A stretch of 64,000 nt of DNA from Acanthochromis polyacanthus (GCF_021347895.1 NC_067123.1:37497571-37561570); one strand, 5' to 3'. Positions 13,104 through 25,811 are shown, counted from the stretch's first letter. A program made the numbers and translations. Notes: a model not told the origin generated them from the sequence alone.

Positions 13104-15168
13104 GAGAAAACCTGTGAAGTAAAAATACTCTGCAGGAAAATGAAGATGCACTCTCACTGCTGTATGAATAGAATATATATTTTTAAACCAGAGAGAAGTC
13201 TACATGACACGCTAGGATCAGGGAGTCATAACTACACCCTCGTGGCAGTCACAAGACAGTGACTCAGGTTGTATTTGAGTGTTTGTGACTTAAATTCCTT
13301 TTGAACAACCCAGGGGTGAGCACACGCCCACAGCCTGAAGCAGCAACCCAACCCTGAACCTCTGTTTCAGGTCTGAACATTGATGTCGACCCGCTCTAAT
13401 TTTCATTTTCCTCTGATGGTGATCTGAGTGAGAAATGCACCATGTCGTTTCTTAGCAAATTCTCAATCATTTTTAGACAGAAAGGAATCAGTATTTGTTA
13501 TTCTAGCACATATCTCTACAGCAGAATGGATGTCATAAACCAACAAAATACATACTACTTTGGAAATGATAATGTGAGGATCAGAAACCATTAGTCTACA
13601 ACAGTTATCGATGCTGCTTGTGGAATTTTGTCTCACTCTTGTTGGACATTTTTGGGCAACAGGATTCTGCCTGAAACGATTTTCTAGATGACAAATGATG
13701 GAGTTTTACATATTTTAGTGCCTGACTATGGCCCTAATAGACATACAGCGTCCAGCAAGCAAAAAGCTCGTTCTCGTCTTTCTCTTGTCATCTGTGGCAT
13801 CATGTCATTTGAATTAAGCTGCATTTTATGCTGGATTTTTATAGTCATGTGAGTAACTGTGTGCTGGTCACTTTCCTGGTCGCTGTTCTTTAAAGCCGTT
13901 CCTTATTAGTTTCACTGGTCACAAGTTGAACAGCTCATAAACTTTTTTGTGCACATTTGGCGAAATTGAACCATTTTCTATCAAAAACAACAGAAACTGC
14001 ATTTTAAAAAATGTTTTCAAAGTCAAAAACAAAGATCATTTGCACGCTGCGTTTAAATTTTTGTTCAGTATATTTGTCAGCTAATGCTTAAAGAAATCTT
14101 GTGTCGAAACACATTTTTATAAAGTGGCTACAGTATGCCTAAATTAAAATGGTAAAGTCCCCGTCTGGTGTCAGAAAAATTCTTCAGTGGAGTCCTGACT
14201 TCTCCAAATTAACACTCAGAGTCGTCTCTCAAATCAAAGTTTTACTGGCGCAAGGGATCACAAGAACAGAACACAGTCTGAGCAAGTGACTGACAAAGGC
14301 GAGAAACAGCTTAGCTTTAATACAGACACATAAGCATGACTTACACATCTTGGTATGTTTTATCTCTAGTTCGCTGCTGGTTTGGCCTTGGTTCCTTTTT
14401 ACAGCGCTTTGTGGAGAATTACTGAGCACCACACCACCCAATTATTTAGTATTACACTGAATAAGAACATTTAATCATAAAATACAATACTTTTCATACC
14501 ATCTGTTGAGCAGCTAAAACCTCATTTCAGTGTATCCAAGTTATTTATTTAGATGGTTTCCCCAAGAAGTAATCCCTTCCTGCCTTCATGTGTCTCAGAT
14601 GCAACTCTACACCGTTGCTTCTTCTAGAATGTGCAGATCTATGAATTGCCCACCTCTACCGTCACCCACCTGCTGCAACTCGAGCCGCCAGCTCACCTCC
14701 TCTGACGCTGTAAAACTACTCTAATTTACAAAATGGCGTGATGTCATATGGGACTGATTCGGCCATACATGCTCTGAGGACACCCAGTCCGAAAAAGCAT
14801 TATTATGGAAGCCCCACCTGAAAGCTGAGAGGATTAGCTGCTCAGGTTTGTTACGTAGGAAACCCTAAAAGTCTTAATCTGTGTTTTTGAGAAATTCACA
14901 GCAGTTTTAAGGTGGACATCCTCAGCCACTGCTCATTTCACTCATGACAAGTCTTCCAGCATATAAAAAACAGCATGTTGACAAGGTTAAAACCAGAGTT
15001 GAAATGCCTTTTAATCTGTGACCAGAACCATCTGGTAAAGCAAATGAATATATTTTTTATCAAGAGTAATGAAAACTACTGTTACACTTTTAATAATTTC
15101 ATAGAAAAAGAAAATGAATGAAAAGAACCTTTAACAAATGACATTGTTTTTTTTTTTTGTACAGTAAA
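13104..15168. other. 3' UTR of the cortexin-domain gene and intergenic DNA
   Basis: No convincing coding sequence or RNA gene was seen. The first few hundred bases after the stop are presumably 3' UTR. The remainder is unremarkable AT-rich DNA. Confidence 0.4.
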
Positions 15169-15269
15169 CTATTTGAATGCGATGTAGCCTCTGAGTTTGT
15201 GGCGTCCTTTCTTAATTCTCCGCAAACAATCCAGAATAACTGGTTTAAAATCCACATACAACTTGGCGC
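15169..15269 (-). other. Possible isolated C-terminal exon, unknown protein
   Basis: On the minus strand a pyrimidine-rich acceptor (TTTCTCCTCAG) is followed by 32 codons that read AKLYVDFKPVILDCLRRIKK and then GRHKLRGYIAFK and a stop at 15169-15171. The composition looks protein-like, but I do not recognise the family and see no upstream exon on the minus strand within the next kilobase. It may be a gene relic or chance. Confidence 0.25.
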
Positions 15270-16254
15270 CTGAGGAGAAATTCTTGCAATATTGTTAGCA
15301 GTGCAGCAAATAGAGGATCTAAAACCACCATTACTTTAGAGTCATACAGAGAGTAGATCCAACATTGTGACAGAAAAACAACCAAATTGTACAGAATTCA
15401 AATGATGGGTCTTGCAGCGATGTTTTTTATGGCACATGCTGACATTAACAAATATTAATCACACTGAGTTGGCAGTTTGTTAAGCATTTATTAAGCAGAA
15501 ATTAAAGAAAAGGAGCCAAAAGCGATCTGAGATGATAGTTTTTACTGAATTTAAAATAAAGAGGGATAAATGAGGTGTGCATTGATGAGATAGTGATATG
15601 TATACTTAGATTTGGACACACAACAGTATACTGCCCAAAATGAACAGACTAGCAGACAAATGTGATTATATCAGATAAGAAGAAACACAACAAAAAACAC
15701 TCTTAGAAATAGGAGGCAGACAGAAAGCTCGGAAAGATTCAAATATAGTTTCATATAATAGATATTCTACAAAATAACTCAAGAAATTATTATTATTAGA
15801 GTTCAGCTTCTTACATGACGTTTTGTGAATAAAAATGTCAATTCAACGTAAGACATACATTGACCCATAACAGCAGGTGGCGGTGATGCAGAATTTGATC
15901 ATTTCCGAAGAAGAAGAAGAAGACAAAGAAAAAAGCAGTAGAAGAAGAAAGAGAAGAGTTTCAGAAGCTAGATGAAAGAGTGTTTAATGCTAATTTTCTA
16001 TAATGTACTTTTTTAGCCTATTAGATTTAGCGGTTTTTGCATAATTTGCGTGAAGTCGGGATTGAAATCCTCTAAAACTATCAAACGGTGTGTCTTCTCA
16101 ACCGTTATATTTTCGGTGCTAGCTAGCAGGTATGCTAGTGGTGCTAGCTTAACAGCGAGCTTCAGACGTCAACTTTAAAAGCACCGACATAAAAATTATT
16201 ATTTGTATTGTGGTGTGACCAGATTTTTGCCTTTGAAAGAGGATAATTGAGGAC

Positions 16255-19200
16255 ATGACAACAGGTAAGCTCTGAGTTAATAGAATATATCCATAGAGGT
16301 ACAGAGAAACATTTCCAGAAACCATCACTCATTGTGTTATAATGCTAGATTGTGTTCCAGAATACAATAATGCCAGCTGTATTTTTTTTCTTTCTTTTTG
16401 TAGATCACAATTTCACTAATGCCGTGTTCTTTGCAGAAAACATGTCTGAATCTCCACTTGAGATGACACAGTGGGAGGACGACTTGGACTCTCTCAAGCC
16501 AAAGAAAAAGCAGTGGTAGTTTTGACCAGACTCCCTGATTACAAGATCAGTGCTCTGCGCCCGCCGACGCCTGAGCAGTTCTACAGCGAAGACGAATCCC
16601 TCAGCAGCTCTGACTCTGACACGCTGTGGGAACCAGAAGACGACTCCAGTGATTCAGAATTTTTAGCCCAGAAAACACCACCGGCAGGCAGCAGCAGCAG
16701 CAACAGCAACAACAATGGTAAAGCCACACACACACACACACACAACATCCACACATGATCACCACTAACAGTCACAGGTGAAAACCGCTGGAAAAAGAAT
16801 CTACTCTAAAATGTTAAAACTACGCCACCCTCAAGATGCATGATGTGTCTGATCTCAGAAGCTAAATGGGGTCGGGTTTGGTTATACTCGCATTTACCAA
16901 GGACTTTACAATTATACATTTTGTGTTTTGGGTCAATGTATAATTGCGGGACTTTTTAACATAGTTGACAGGTATTATAGTCGATATTTTTGCTCTTTTC
17001 AGGCCTAAAACCAAACTAACTAAACACCACATGGCATTTTTAGAGAAAGATTCTTCTAAAATGTGGCTGCTATTAAATTGGGACAGTTATTTAATTGACA
17101 TTTTAGTGATATCCAGTCATTTTTGTTAACAAGTGGTTGTTTCTGTAATAAATAATGATGGAATTTGTAAAGACATGATCATAATGACCATAAAAAACAT
17201 TCATTTTTTAATTTTAATAAAACTGTATGCAAGATCTATCCCATAGACTTCAAAAGTCCCTCAATTATATATTGACCTGTTTGTTTGTTTTTTTGCAGCT
17301 GTGCCAGAATCCCTCCCGACAGAATCATCAGCTTGCGCTCATTGCTCTCATGAAACCACAAGGAGTCGCCCGAATTTGCCAGAGGAAGAACTCAAAGTGG
17401 GCATGGTTGTCTTGGCCAGAAAGAAACGCATGAGGTGGCATCGAGGGAAAATAATGGAAATACTTCCAAAAGGTAAAAAAAACCATACACTGAAACGCTT
17501 GAAAGAGACAGTTTGTACTTATGTTATTGAGTGATCATAGAATTACAATTACAGAATGACAAGATTATACTTCTTTGTTGCTGCCTTAATAATTATTTTT
17601 TGGTCATTTCCATTTGTATGGGTTGTATAGGTGTTAACTATTAATTGTTAATTGATTAAGTCCTATAAATAAATTAAGAATATGAAGACAAGGGATGTGT
17701 GGTGGTAAAAACCAACAAAAAATAAATCCAGCTGTTCCCTACAGGTAACAGGTCATCGTGTAGATCTGATTTACCTCTGATTTTAGTCCACTGTGAGGCG
17801 ACCAGACTGACCCGTGATTTATATCTGATCAATAAAATATCAGGTTTTTCACTCTTAAAGACTGCAGCTCTTTTGATACAAGTTTCATTTGTTGAATTTG
17901 TCCACCACATTTTTTCTGACCTTATTGATTTCATGCAGCTGTTTGCTGTGTTTAATAATTAGGATTTTCTTCTATATTTGAAATTTTCATACATATTGGG
18001 TTGTTGGTATATTCAGAAATGTAGCTGCCAAATAATTCTCAGTGTATATATGAAATGAATTATGCTTTTTAGTTTTTCTCAGAATTTAATTTGAACTTCA
18101 ATAACTTTTTTTTTCTTTTGCAGAACATGGACGGTTGAAGTACAAAGTTAATTTTGAAGAAAAGGGAAAGAGTGTAGTATCTGGACACCACATCGCCTTT
18201 GACAAAACGCCCAAGCTGGAGCAGCTGTACGTCGGCGCCCGTGTGGTGGTTCCATGTCAAAACAGCAAGTTCTGGTTCCGGCCTGGTGTTTTGTGTGAGC
18301 TCCCCAGCAGAAAGAACCGCTTAAGGTGTACATCTAAATGTGTCTTTGTCCGTACATGTACGATCCAACGGTGTCACTGGCTTATTTAAAAGAGAGAAAG
18401 ATTCAAATGCACCATTAAAAGTTCGATCGTGATGCAAACACAGTTTAATTTTCCAGGTTCTTGGTCTTTATGGATGATCACACACCCGTCTATGTTGGTT
18501 TACCTTCCCTTCACCTGGTGTGCAGACCATGTAAGTCGACCTTTTTTATCTGTTGTTTGTCACACCCAAAAATTCTCAAATCATATCCAGAGCCTTGATT
18601 TACAGAGAGCCATGCCTTCATTTAAGACAGGCTTAGACTAGAAACAGACCTTCATGATATCTAAAAAGCATCCATTCTCTATACACCGCTTTATCCTCAC
18701 TAGGGGCGCGGGGGTGCTGGAGTCTATCCCAGCTGACACCCTGGACAGGTCACCAGTCTGTCACAGGGCTACATATACAGACAAACAATCACACTCACGC
18801 CTACGGACAATTTAGAGTAACCAATTAACCTCAGAATATTTTTGGACTGTGGGAGGAAGCCAGAGTGCCCGGAGAAAGCCCACGTATGCACAGGGAGAAC
18901 ATGCAAACTCCATGCAGAAAGATCCCAGGCCCACCCCTGGATTTGAACCAGGGATGTTCTTGCTGCAAGGCGAAAGTGCTAACCATTACACCACTGTACA
19001 GTCCCTCATAAAAAGCATCCTCAGCACAAAGTCTTGCTAAAAAGTAGCATAATTGTGTCATACTCACCTGTGTGTTGTTTTTAGTGTTTCTTCAGATAAA
19101 CTCTTTTCAACTTCTGTAGATGTTCTACTTTGAAAAAGAACTGAAAAAATGGTAGACTAGCTGTGCTAGACAACCCACTGCAATGAATTTAATTCTCTGC

Positions 19201-22200
19201 CAGGGTGGGTCTAGTTACCCTCCATAAGGCTCGAGGCTGGATTCTCCTAAAACTGGCCGGACCAATCACCATGAAGTGTAGAGTCAGAAGGCGGGCGTAA
19301 CTAAGTGACGACAGAGGCGTGACGATTCTGACAGAAACAACCGGTGCACAATAAACAGTTATCTTTCGACTCTGCTTTGGCCACAGCCCTTAAAGATTTG
19401 AAGCTAAAATTCAACTTGAAAGATAAACAAAGGACGGCACTGAAGTGTTTCATTGAGAAGAAAGACGTATTTGGACTTATGCCGACGGGATATGGCAAAT
19501 CCTTAATATACCAGTTGGCTCCGCTGGTTGGGAAGCTAATGGGACCACAATCTAGGAACTACGTCAGCCTATTCGTTGTGCTGATTGGTTGTATACCTAC
19601 CCAATTGCTGCAGAGTGATTTGAAAGACAACCTTTTAGCCCGCCTCCCTCCCTGTCGAGCGGTCCTAGACCCTTGTGTCTTAAGAGCTGGGTCTAGTGCG
19701 GCTAGGCTAACAAAATGGGGCATTCAGCAATGTTTGTAGTGTAAAACGTCTGGGTCATATAATTGAGGGACTTTTGTGGTGTTTGGCTATAGGCGGCCAT
19801 GTTGATTTATAGACCTGAAAACAACAAAAATGTCAACTATTATGTACAAAGTCCCAGAATTATATATTGCCCCACCTGTGAAATTCTGTGCTTCTTTGTT
19901 GCAGTACAAGTTGTTATAGATTGTTAGCTAAAAGAGAAATGTCTGTGGAGATTCATATTATGCAGATTATGCGTATGAGACAATAGGGTGCAGATAATTC
20001 CACCTGTTGCTTATCCATTATTTATATTATATCAGATGGTACCTTTAGGGGCCATTAGTAGACCTTTGGATGAATGAATGTGTGTTTTTTCTCAGAAAAG
20101 TTTATAATTTGAGCATGGATGACCCCAAGAGGACTCAAAACAGCCGACTTAAAGAGGAATGAAAGGTCTCATGTAAACGTGGCAAATAAGAGGATTAACA
20201 GACTCCTTGTCTAATTTTTTTTTTCCAACAGTAAGAGATGTCGTCGATGACATTCCAGACAGCCCTCACAAGTGCTTCATGAAACAGTACCTTCAAGACT
20301 GGCCGTACCCTCGTTTAACCCACTACAGGGCTGGACAGAACCTTAATGTAGAATTACACGGGGAGCAGCAGAGGTGTGAAGTGCAGCAGGTTGACAGCAG
20401 CTTGATGCAGGTCATTTTTCAGGTGAGATTCTGAGTTTGTTTATTTTACACGTTTTATTGTCATTGATTTCCAGGCATGTTTTAAAGCATGTATATATAC
20501 CGCTAAGATAAAAACAAAGGCGTACATAACAGCAAAACCCCACTTCAAGCCAGTCAGGACACATGCTGCAATTTAAAGAAGTTTACAAAAAATAAGATTT
20601 GTATGGTAATAATACTGGAAATAAATAAAATCAGCTGCTGCCTCCTAGGAATAAGCAAATACATAGAAATCACTATTAACCCTTTAAGCTTCAGTCAATT
20701 CCAGCCGTTTTCAGTACAAAAAATCGCTAATATTCTATTTTTAAATAAAAAAAATTACGAAAAATACGGGGAATGTTGGACGCGCATCGGGAGGTGCTTT
20801 TCCTTGAAAATGACCGATTCGGGGATTATATACCGACTTCAGGACATGTTTTGGACAAAATAGTTTACTGGCTTGTGTCATCTGGATGTAAAAGGTTGGA
20901 TTATGGCCGTTTTTTGTGGAATATTTTTTTTGTGTGTAATAATGAACCCGGAAATGTGAGTCGCGCTGTGTGCGTTGAAGCCGTGTATAGAGAACGGATG
21001 GATGAATATTCGTTTTTGTCGGACAAATGTGTTTTTCTCACCCGCTGTGGTAATCGCATCTGAAAGTGGTTTATACCGGCGGATTCATGAGAATCTAAGC
21101 TTTCCATCGGCGTATAGTGTTTATATAATCGCGTTTGCAGCCGTCGGACATTCTTGAAATTCCTATGCAAATTAGTAGGTGTACTGCTGGCGGTACACTG
21201 AAGCTTAAGGGGTTAAGAAGAAGGTAGTGTCTACAGAAACGGACCCCTACCCGTAGCCTGTGGATACGGCACTTTCCCTTAACATAAATATTAATGAGCC
21301 GACATAAATATTAATGAGCCGGCTGATGAACGCGCTTCGTGATTGGCTGGTAATCCGACGGACATAAATATTAATGAGCCGGCGACGCTGATGAAGGCGC
21401 TTCCGTGATTCGAGGTGAATCTGCGGAATGAATGGCGGAACTAACAGCCAGCAAACTATAAGTATTTTTTTTACCTTCAAAAGTAGCGACAGACTATTAC
21501 ATATTAACAACCTAAACAAAACCCTGACGTATTTTCTGCGTCTGTCAACACAGACCCTGTCAGTCACTTTAATGTTAGCGGACTCTGTTGAATGGCTAAG
21601 TTACATAACCACAAACAAATCTCACAATATCACAGTAAATCGAGTTTGTGGTTTTTTTTTAATTCATGCCGAATTAAAGAGCTGCTCCTCACCATTCACG
21701 AGTGTTTGTTTCATATTCGACATCCTTAATTTTATCTTGTAAATTAGCGTCCGAAATTAAATGGGAACATTTGCAATGGAGTTCGTCAGCCGCTTCCACC
21801 ACTGAACGCGGTAAACTAATTAATAGGAGCTGGACTTCAAACAATTTAGACACTGCGTCTAAAAGCGTAAAAACTACTTTGTCTACGTAAAGTGTGAGAG
21901 GAGACGGTGTATTTTTAGTTAAATTATACAATGTTCGCCGTCAAAGTCATTCATATAAACTGCCTGTAATGCGCAGCAAATAGTAGTTAACCATCGCCAG
22001 CTCTTCAGTGACCTTAACACGTCCGTACCTCTAGTACAGATGCTACGGGTACGGGTCCGTACCTCTAGCATCAACCTAAGAAGAAAGTCTCCAGTATTTA
22101 TCTAATTTATAATGTGGGTTTTGAGTCAATTTTTCCAGTGGGAGGAGAGCTGATGTCTGTCTTAACCACATGTGAACTGTAGAAACATGCATTTTATTAT

Positions 22201-22442
22201 GAAAAACTTTTTTAAATGATTTACAGAGATGTAGCATCTGTAACTACAAGACTGTTTCTGATTGGTTAGAGTCACTATAATTTAAAGTCACTGTTGCCTT
22301 TACTATAAATGTTCTTTTCCTGCCAATTTTTCTTGTCTAATTTAATATATAATTCTTCTGTCACACTCAGGATAATCAACGCAGGGAGTGGATCTACCGA
22401 GGCTCCATACGACTGGAGCACATGGCTCTTTTTTGGAGCTGA
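16255..22442 (+). CDS. SETDB1-like Tudor-only protein, copy 1 (likely frameshifted)
   Basis: Proposed exons: 16255-16264, 16404-16717, 17299-17472, 18124-18325, 18457-18530, 20232-20422, 22371-22442. Exons 3-7 form the SETDB1 tandem Tudor region: VLARKKRMRWHRGKI, YKVNFEEKGKSVVSGHHIAF, LYVGARVVVP, NRLRFLVFMDDHTPVYVGLP, then CFMKQYLQDWPYPR, CEVQQVDSSLMQVIFQ and WIYRGSIRLEHM. The frame closes with ALFWS and a TGA, before any MBD, pre-SET or SET domain, so no methyltransferase activity is expected. SETDB1 Tudor domains read H3 tails bearing K9me and K14ac. The N-terminal coiled-coil exons present in copy 2 are absent. Exon 2 opens in frame from the ATG but meets TAG at 16518-16520; the acidic SEDESLSSSDSDTLWEPE segment lies in another frame, consistent with a missing base in the A-rich tract near 16500-16512. 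Weak acceptors at 16463 or 16472 would bypass this. It could be functional, mis-assembled or a young pseudogene. Confidence 0.72.
16821..16890 (+). pseudogene. 5S rRNA-derived fragment
   Basis: The segment keeps TACGCCACCCT, TGTCTGATCTCAGAAGCTAA and GGGTCGGGTTTGGTTA in order, matching the middle of vertebrate 5S rRNA (GTCTGATCTCGGAAGCTAA then GGGTCGGGCCTGGTTA) with substitutions. The 5' and 3' ends are missing. It is either a truncated 5S pseudogene or the head of a 5S-derived SINE. It lies in an intron of SETDB1-like copy 1. Confidence 0.7.
16930..17277. mobile_element. MITE, GGGTCAAT family, copy A
   Basis: The left end reads GGGTCAATGTATAATTGCGG, and the right end is the complement of GGTCAATATATAATTGAGGG. 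The same ends recur at 19752-19873 in the same host gene. There is no coding. The superfamily was not determined. Confidence 0.6.
18666..19012 (-). mobile_element. tRNA-derived SINE, minus strand
   Basis: On the + strand the copy starts at its tail (CATCCATTCTCTATACACCG) and runs through GTGCTGGAGTCTATCCCAGC, TTTGGACTGTGGGAGGAAGC and GGGAGAACATGCAAACTCC, ending in a tRNA-like head whose complement carries a B-box (GGTTCAAATCC) and GGTTAGCACTTTCGCC. This is a very common percomorph repeat. It sits in a long intron of SETDB1-like copy 1. Confidence 0.8.
19152..19711. mobile_element. TIR element carrying a RecQ-like helicase fragment
   Basis: The termini are GTAGACTAGCTGTGCTAGAC on the left and the complement of GTTAGCCTAGCCGCACTAGA on the right, with AAAATG on both sides (19146-19151 and 19712-19717) as a possible 6-bp target duplication. 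Within it, a + frame from about 19371 reads ATALKDLKLKFNLKDKQRTA and then FGLMPTGYGKSLIYQLAP, which is a Q-motif-like region followed by a Walker A motif of a RecQ-type SF2 helicase. The domain breaks off soon after. Helicase genes occur in some DNA transposon groups; assignment is open. Confidence 0.6.
19752..19873. mobile_element. MITE, GGGTCAAT family, short copy B
   Basis: The ends GGGTCATATAATTGAGGGAC and the complement of GGGGCAATATATAATTCTGG match copy A at 16930-17277, in the opposite arrangement. It also shares the AACATAGTTGAC-like interior. It is only about 120 bp long, so internally deleted. Confidence 0.55.
20680..21212. mobile_element. TTAA-flanked MITE with CCCTTTAAGCTTCAGT ends
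   Basis: TTAA stands at 20676-20679 and 21213-21216. The left end is CCCTTTAAGCTTCAGT, and the complement of the right end is CCCCTTAAGCTTCAGT. A core from about 20777 to 21150 is strongly similar, in inverse orientation, to 26290-26640 inside the THAP-bearing element, e.g. GGTTTATACCGGCGGATTCA and GGTTGGATTATGGCCG. Frames of up to about 96 codons cross it but match no family I know. Confidence 0.7.
21239..22060. mobile_element. Putative DNA transposon derivative with 19-bp TIR
   Basis: The left ACGGACCCCTACCCGTAGC is the inverse of the right GCTACGGGTACGGGTCCGT. Near the left end CATAAATATTAATGAGCC occurs three times (from 21283, 21303 and 21363), next to ATTGGCT, a CCAAT-type promoter motif. 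A minus-strand frame of 80 codons (21689-21931) is present but unrecognised. No target duplication was identified with confidence. Confidence 0.5.
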
Positions 22443-22619
22443 AAGACAGGGGAGAGCCCCGGGACGGCTCTGACTAATTAGAGGGCCACACAGACAGTTT
22501 AGTCTTCTGCCAACACCAGCGCCAATGTCAGTGCAGTTTTCAACAAAGTCGTCCAAGTTTTGTGAAATTTGTTGCGCAGGTTTTGCACAGTCTTGCTGAC
22601 AGATAAAAGGTTTGCCAGA

Positions 22620-22745
22620 CACCTAACCCCTAAATTGCTCCTGATGGGTCGTGATTAGCACCTTGCATGGCAGCTCCCGCCATCAGTCTGTGAATTGCTT
22701 GTGTTGTACGTCGCTTTGGACAAAAGCATCTGCTAAATGAAATTG
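22620..22745 (+). mobile_element. SINE 3' part (percomorph common type)
   Basis: The stretch reads CTAACCCCTAAATTGCTCC, GGTCGTGATTAGCACCTTGC, ATGGCAGCTCCCGCCATCAG and TCGCTTTGGACAAAAGCATC, ending TGCTAAATGA. This is the body and L2-type tail of a SINE abundant in percomorph fishes. It lies just downstream of SETDB1-like copy 1. Confidence 0.7.
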
Positions 22746-22896
22746 TAGAATTGACAGATGATAATATCTGTCACCATGGAGGGATGTGCAGTTTAATTTT
22801 TTGTTGAAATATAAATGGACTATATCAGCCCAAAGTATGATTTAATTTATTGAGAATGACTCAAGCATATCTGCACCATATTCCAAATGGTTCCTT

Positions 22897-23175
22897 TTTT
22901 ATCCCCCGCCTCCACGAAGTGGAAAAGGGGGATATAGGTTTGGCCTCCGTGCCTGCGTCCGTCCGTCTGTCCGTGCGTCCGAGATGAAGGGGACAGCTTT
23001 TCTCGGAAACTATTACAGCTAGGATTATGAAATTTAGTGTGTAGCTTCACACCATGGACACCTTGAACAAGTTCGAAAATGAGACCTGTGCGATAATATT
23101 TAACAGAGTTATGGCCCTTGATCACTATTTTGGATATAGACTCATAGACATCGCATGTGGCGGGGGATATTGATG
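22897..23175. repeat. CCCCCGCC-bounded repeat with (CGTC)n-rich start
   Basis: The left end TATCCCCCGCCTCCACGAAG is mirrored by GTGGCGGGGGATATTGATGA at the right. Inside, GATATAGGTTTGGCCTCCGT is followed by a CGTCCGTCCGTCTGTCCG run and CGGAAACTATTACAGCTAGG. The motif set is widespread in aquatic animal genomes; the class is uncertain. Confidence 0.55.
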
Positions 23176-23839
23176 ACCATGTCGTCTTGTTTGGTTTTGG
23201 TTTAATTCATTGTATTGTTGTGTAAAATAAAATATTTGATACTATTGAAGTTGATCAGTCTGTTATGTAAGTCTTAAGTTCTGATTTCTTTGACCTCCAG
23301 TTCCCAAACAAAGAAGTACATGATAGAACCAATGATAATTATGTACAAACATTTATTAACTAATACTACGACCAAACAATAAACAACAACACAGTGAATA
23401 AATGAATGAATGCAGACAAACTAATTAACGAAATGTGACCGTCACTGGAAGCAGTGAGTGGTAAGGTAATGAATTTAGAATCACTGTAGAACTGGAAAAC
23501 CAGATGTAATTTGTAAGTTTACCTGTTTAGCAGAAGGAAAATGATACTCGTGTAGCCTTTTTAGGAGGGGAGGCCGCTGCAGAATGTGGAGCTGGGATGA
23601 TCTGCTGGATGAGTTGGTTCAGGAACGCAGAGACAAGGAGGAACTTTGGCAGACTTGCGTTGCAAAAGTGTGCCGTAGTGAGAACACTGAGATTCGAAGC
23701 TCGTAGTTATCAAGAAAATATTTACGCTGTTGTCGTGTTACAGCTGATAAGACACTAAATTCCATTCACTGCACACATTTCTCAAAAACAGGACACTGCT
23801 GTCCAAATTTTGGACACTGTTCATGGTTTGCACACAAAA
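23176..23839. other. Intergenic stretch, nothing recognised
   Basis: AT-rich DNA with short repeats of GGACACTG near 23785-23820. No gene or RNA was seen. Confidence 0.4.
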
Positions 23840-24185
23840 TACACGAGCCTTATTTGCTACTGTGGACAGACTAACAAACCCTCGTGTGTCTGTAGCCCCT
23901 GAGCTGCATTCTACCAGGGGCTCCAACGACTTTGCATCATTCTTTATAGAGAAAATCCAAAACATCAGACAAGCAGTTAGTGCCCCCACAGCAGGTTCAG
24001 GATATGTCCTGTGTCAGCGTAAAACCATTTTAAACACCATGACGCAATTTAATCCTATTAATCACAAAAACCTGGAGGACATTATACATCAGCTAAACTC
24101 CTCCTGCTGCCTGGATATTCTGCCAACAAGATTTCTCTAAAAATCTCCCAAGTACTGCTGGTGGATCTTTTATGGATTGTGAACT
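23840..24185 (+). mobile_element. LINE (L2-like) ORF2 fragment
   Basis: A + frame from 23823 to 24140 reads DFASFFIEKIQNIRQAV and then LEDIIHQLNSSCCLDILPTR, matching the linker before the reverse-transcriptase domain of L2-type LINEs (compare S-x-CSLDPIPT). It ends where the Tc1 copy 2 begins. Confidence 0.6.
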
Positions 24186-24194
24186 TGTCTCTTA

Positions 24195-25693
<1,499 letters not shown>

Positions 25694-25811
25694 CTTGCAC
25701 GCTTTTTGCAAAAGACTGAACACGTCTTTTGCTCATTTGAGCACACTTTTTCACTCATAGTGCACATTTTTCAAAAAGTGAACACTAGGAAGCAGAATTG
25801 GACACTGTTCC

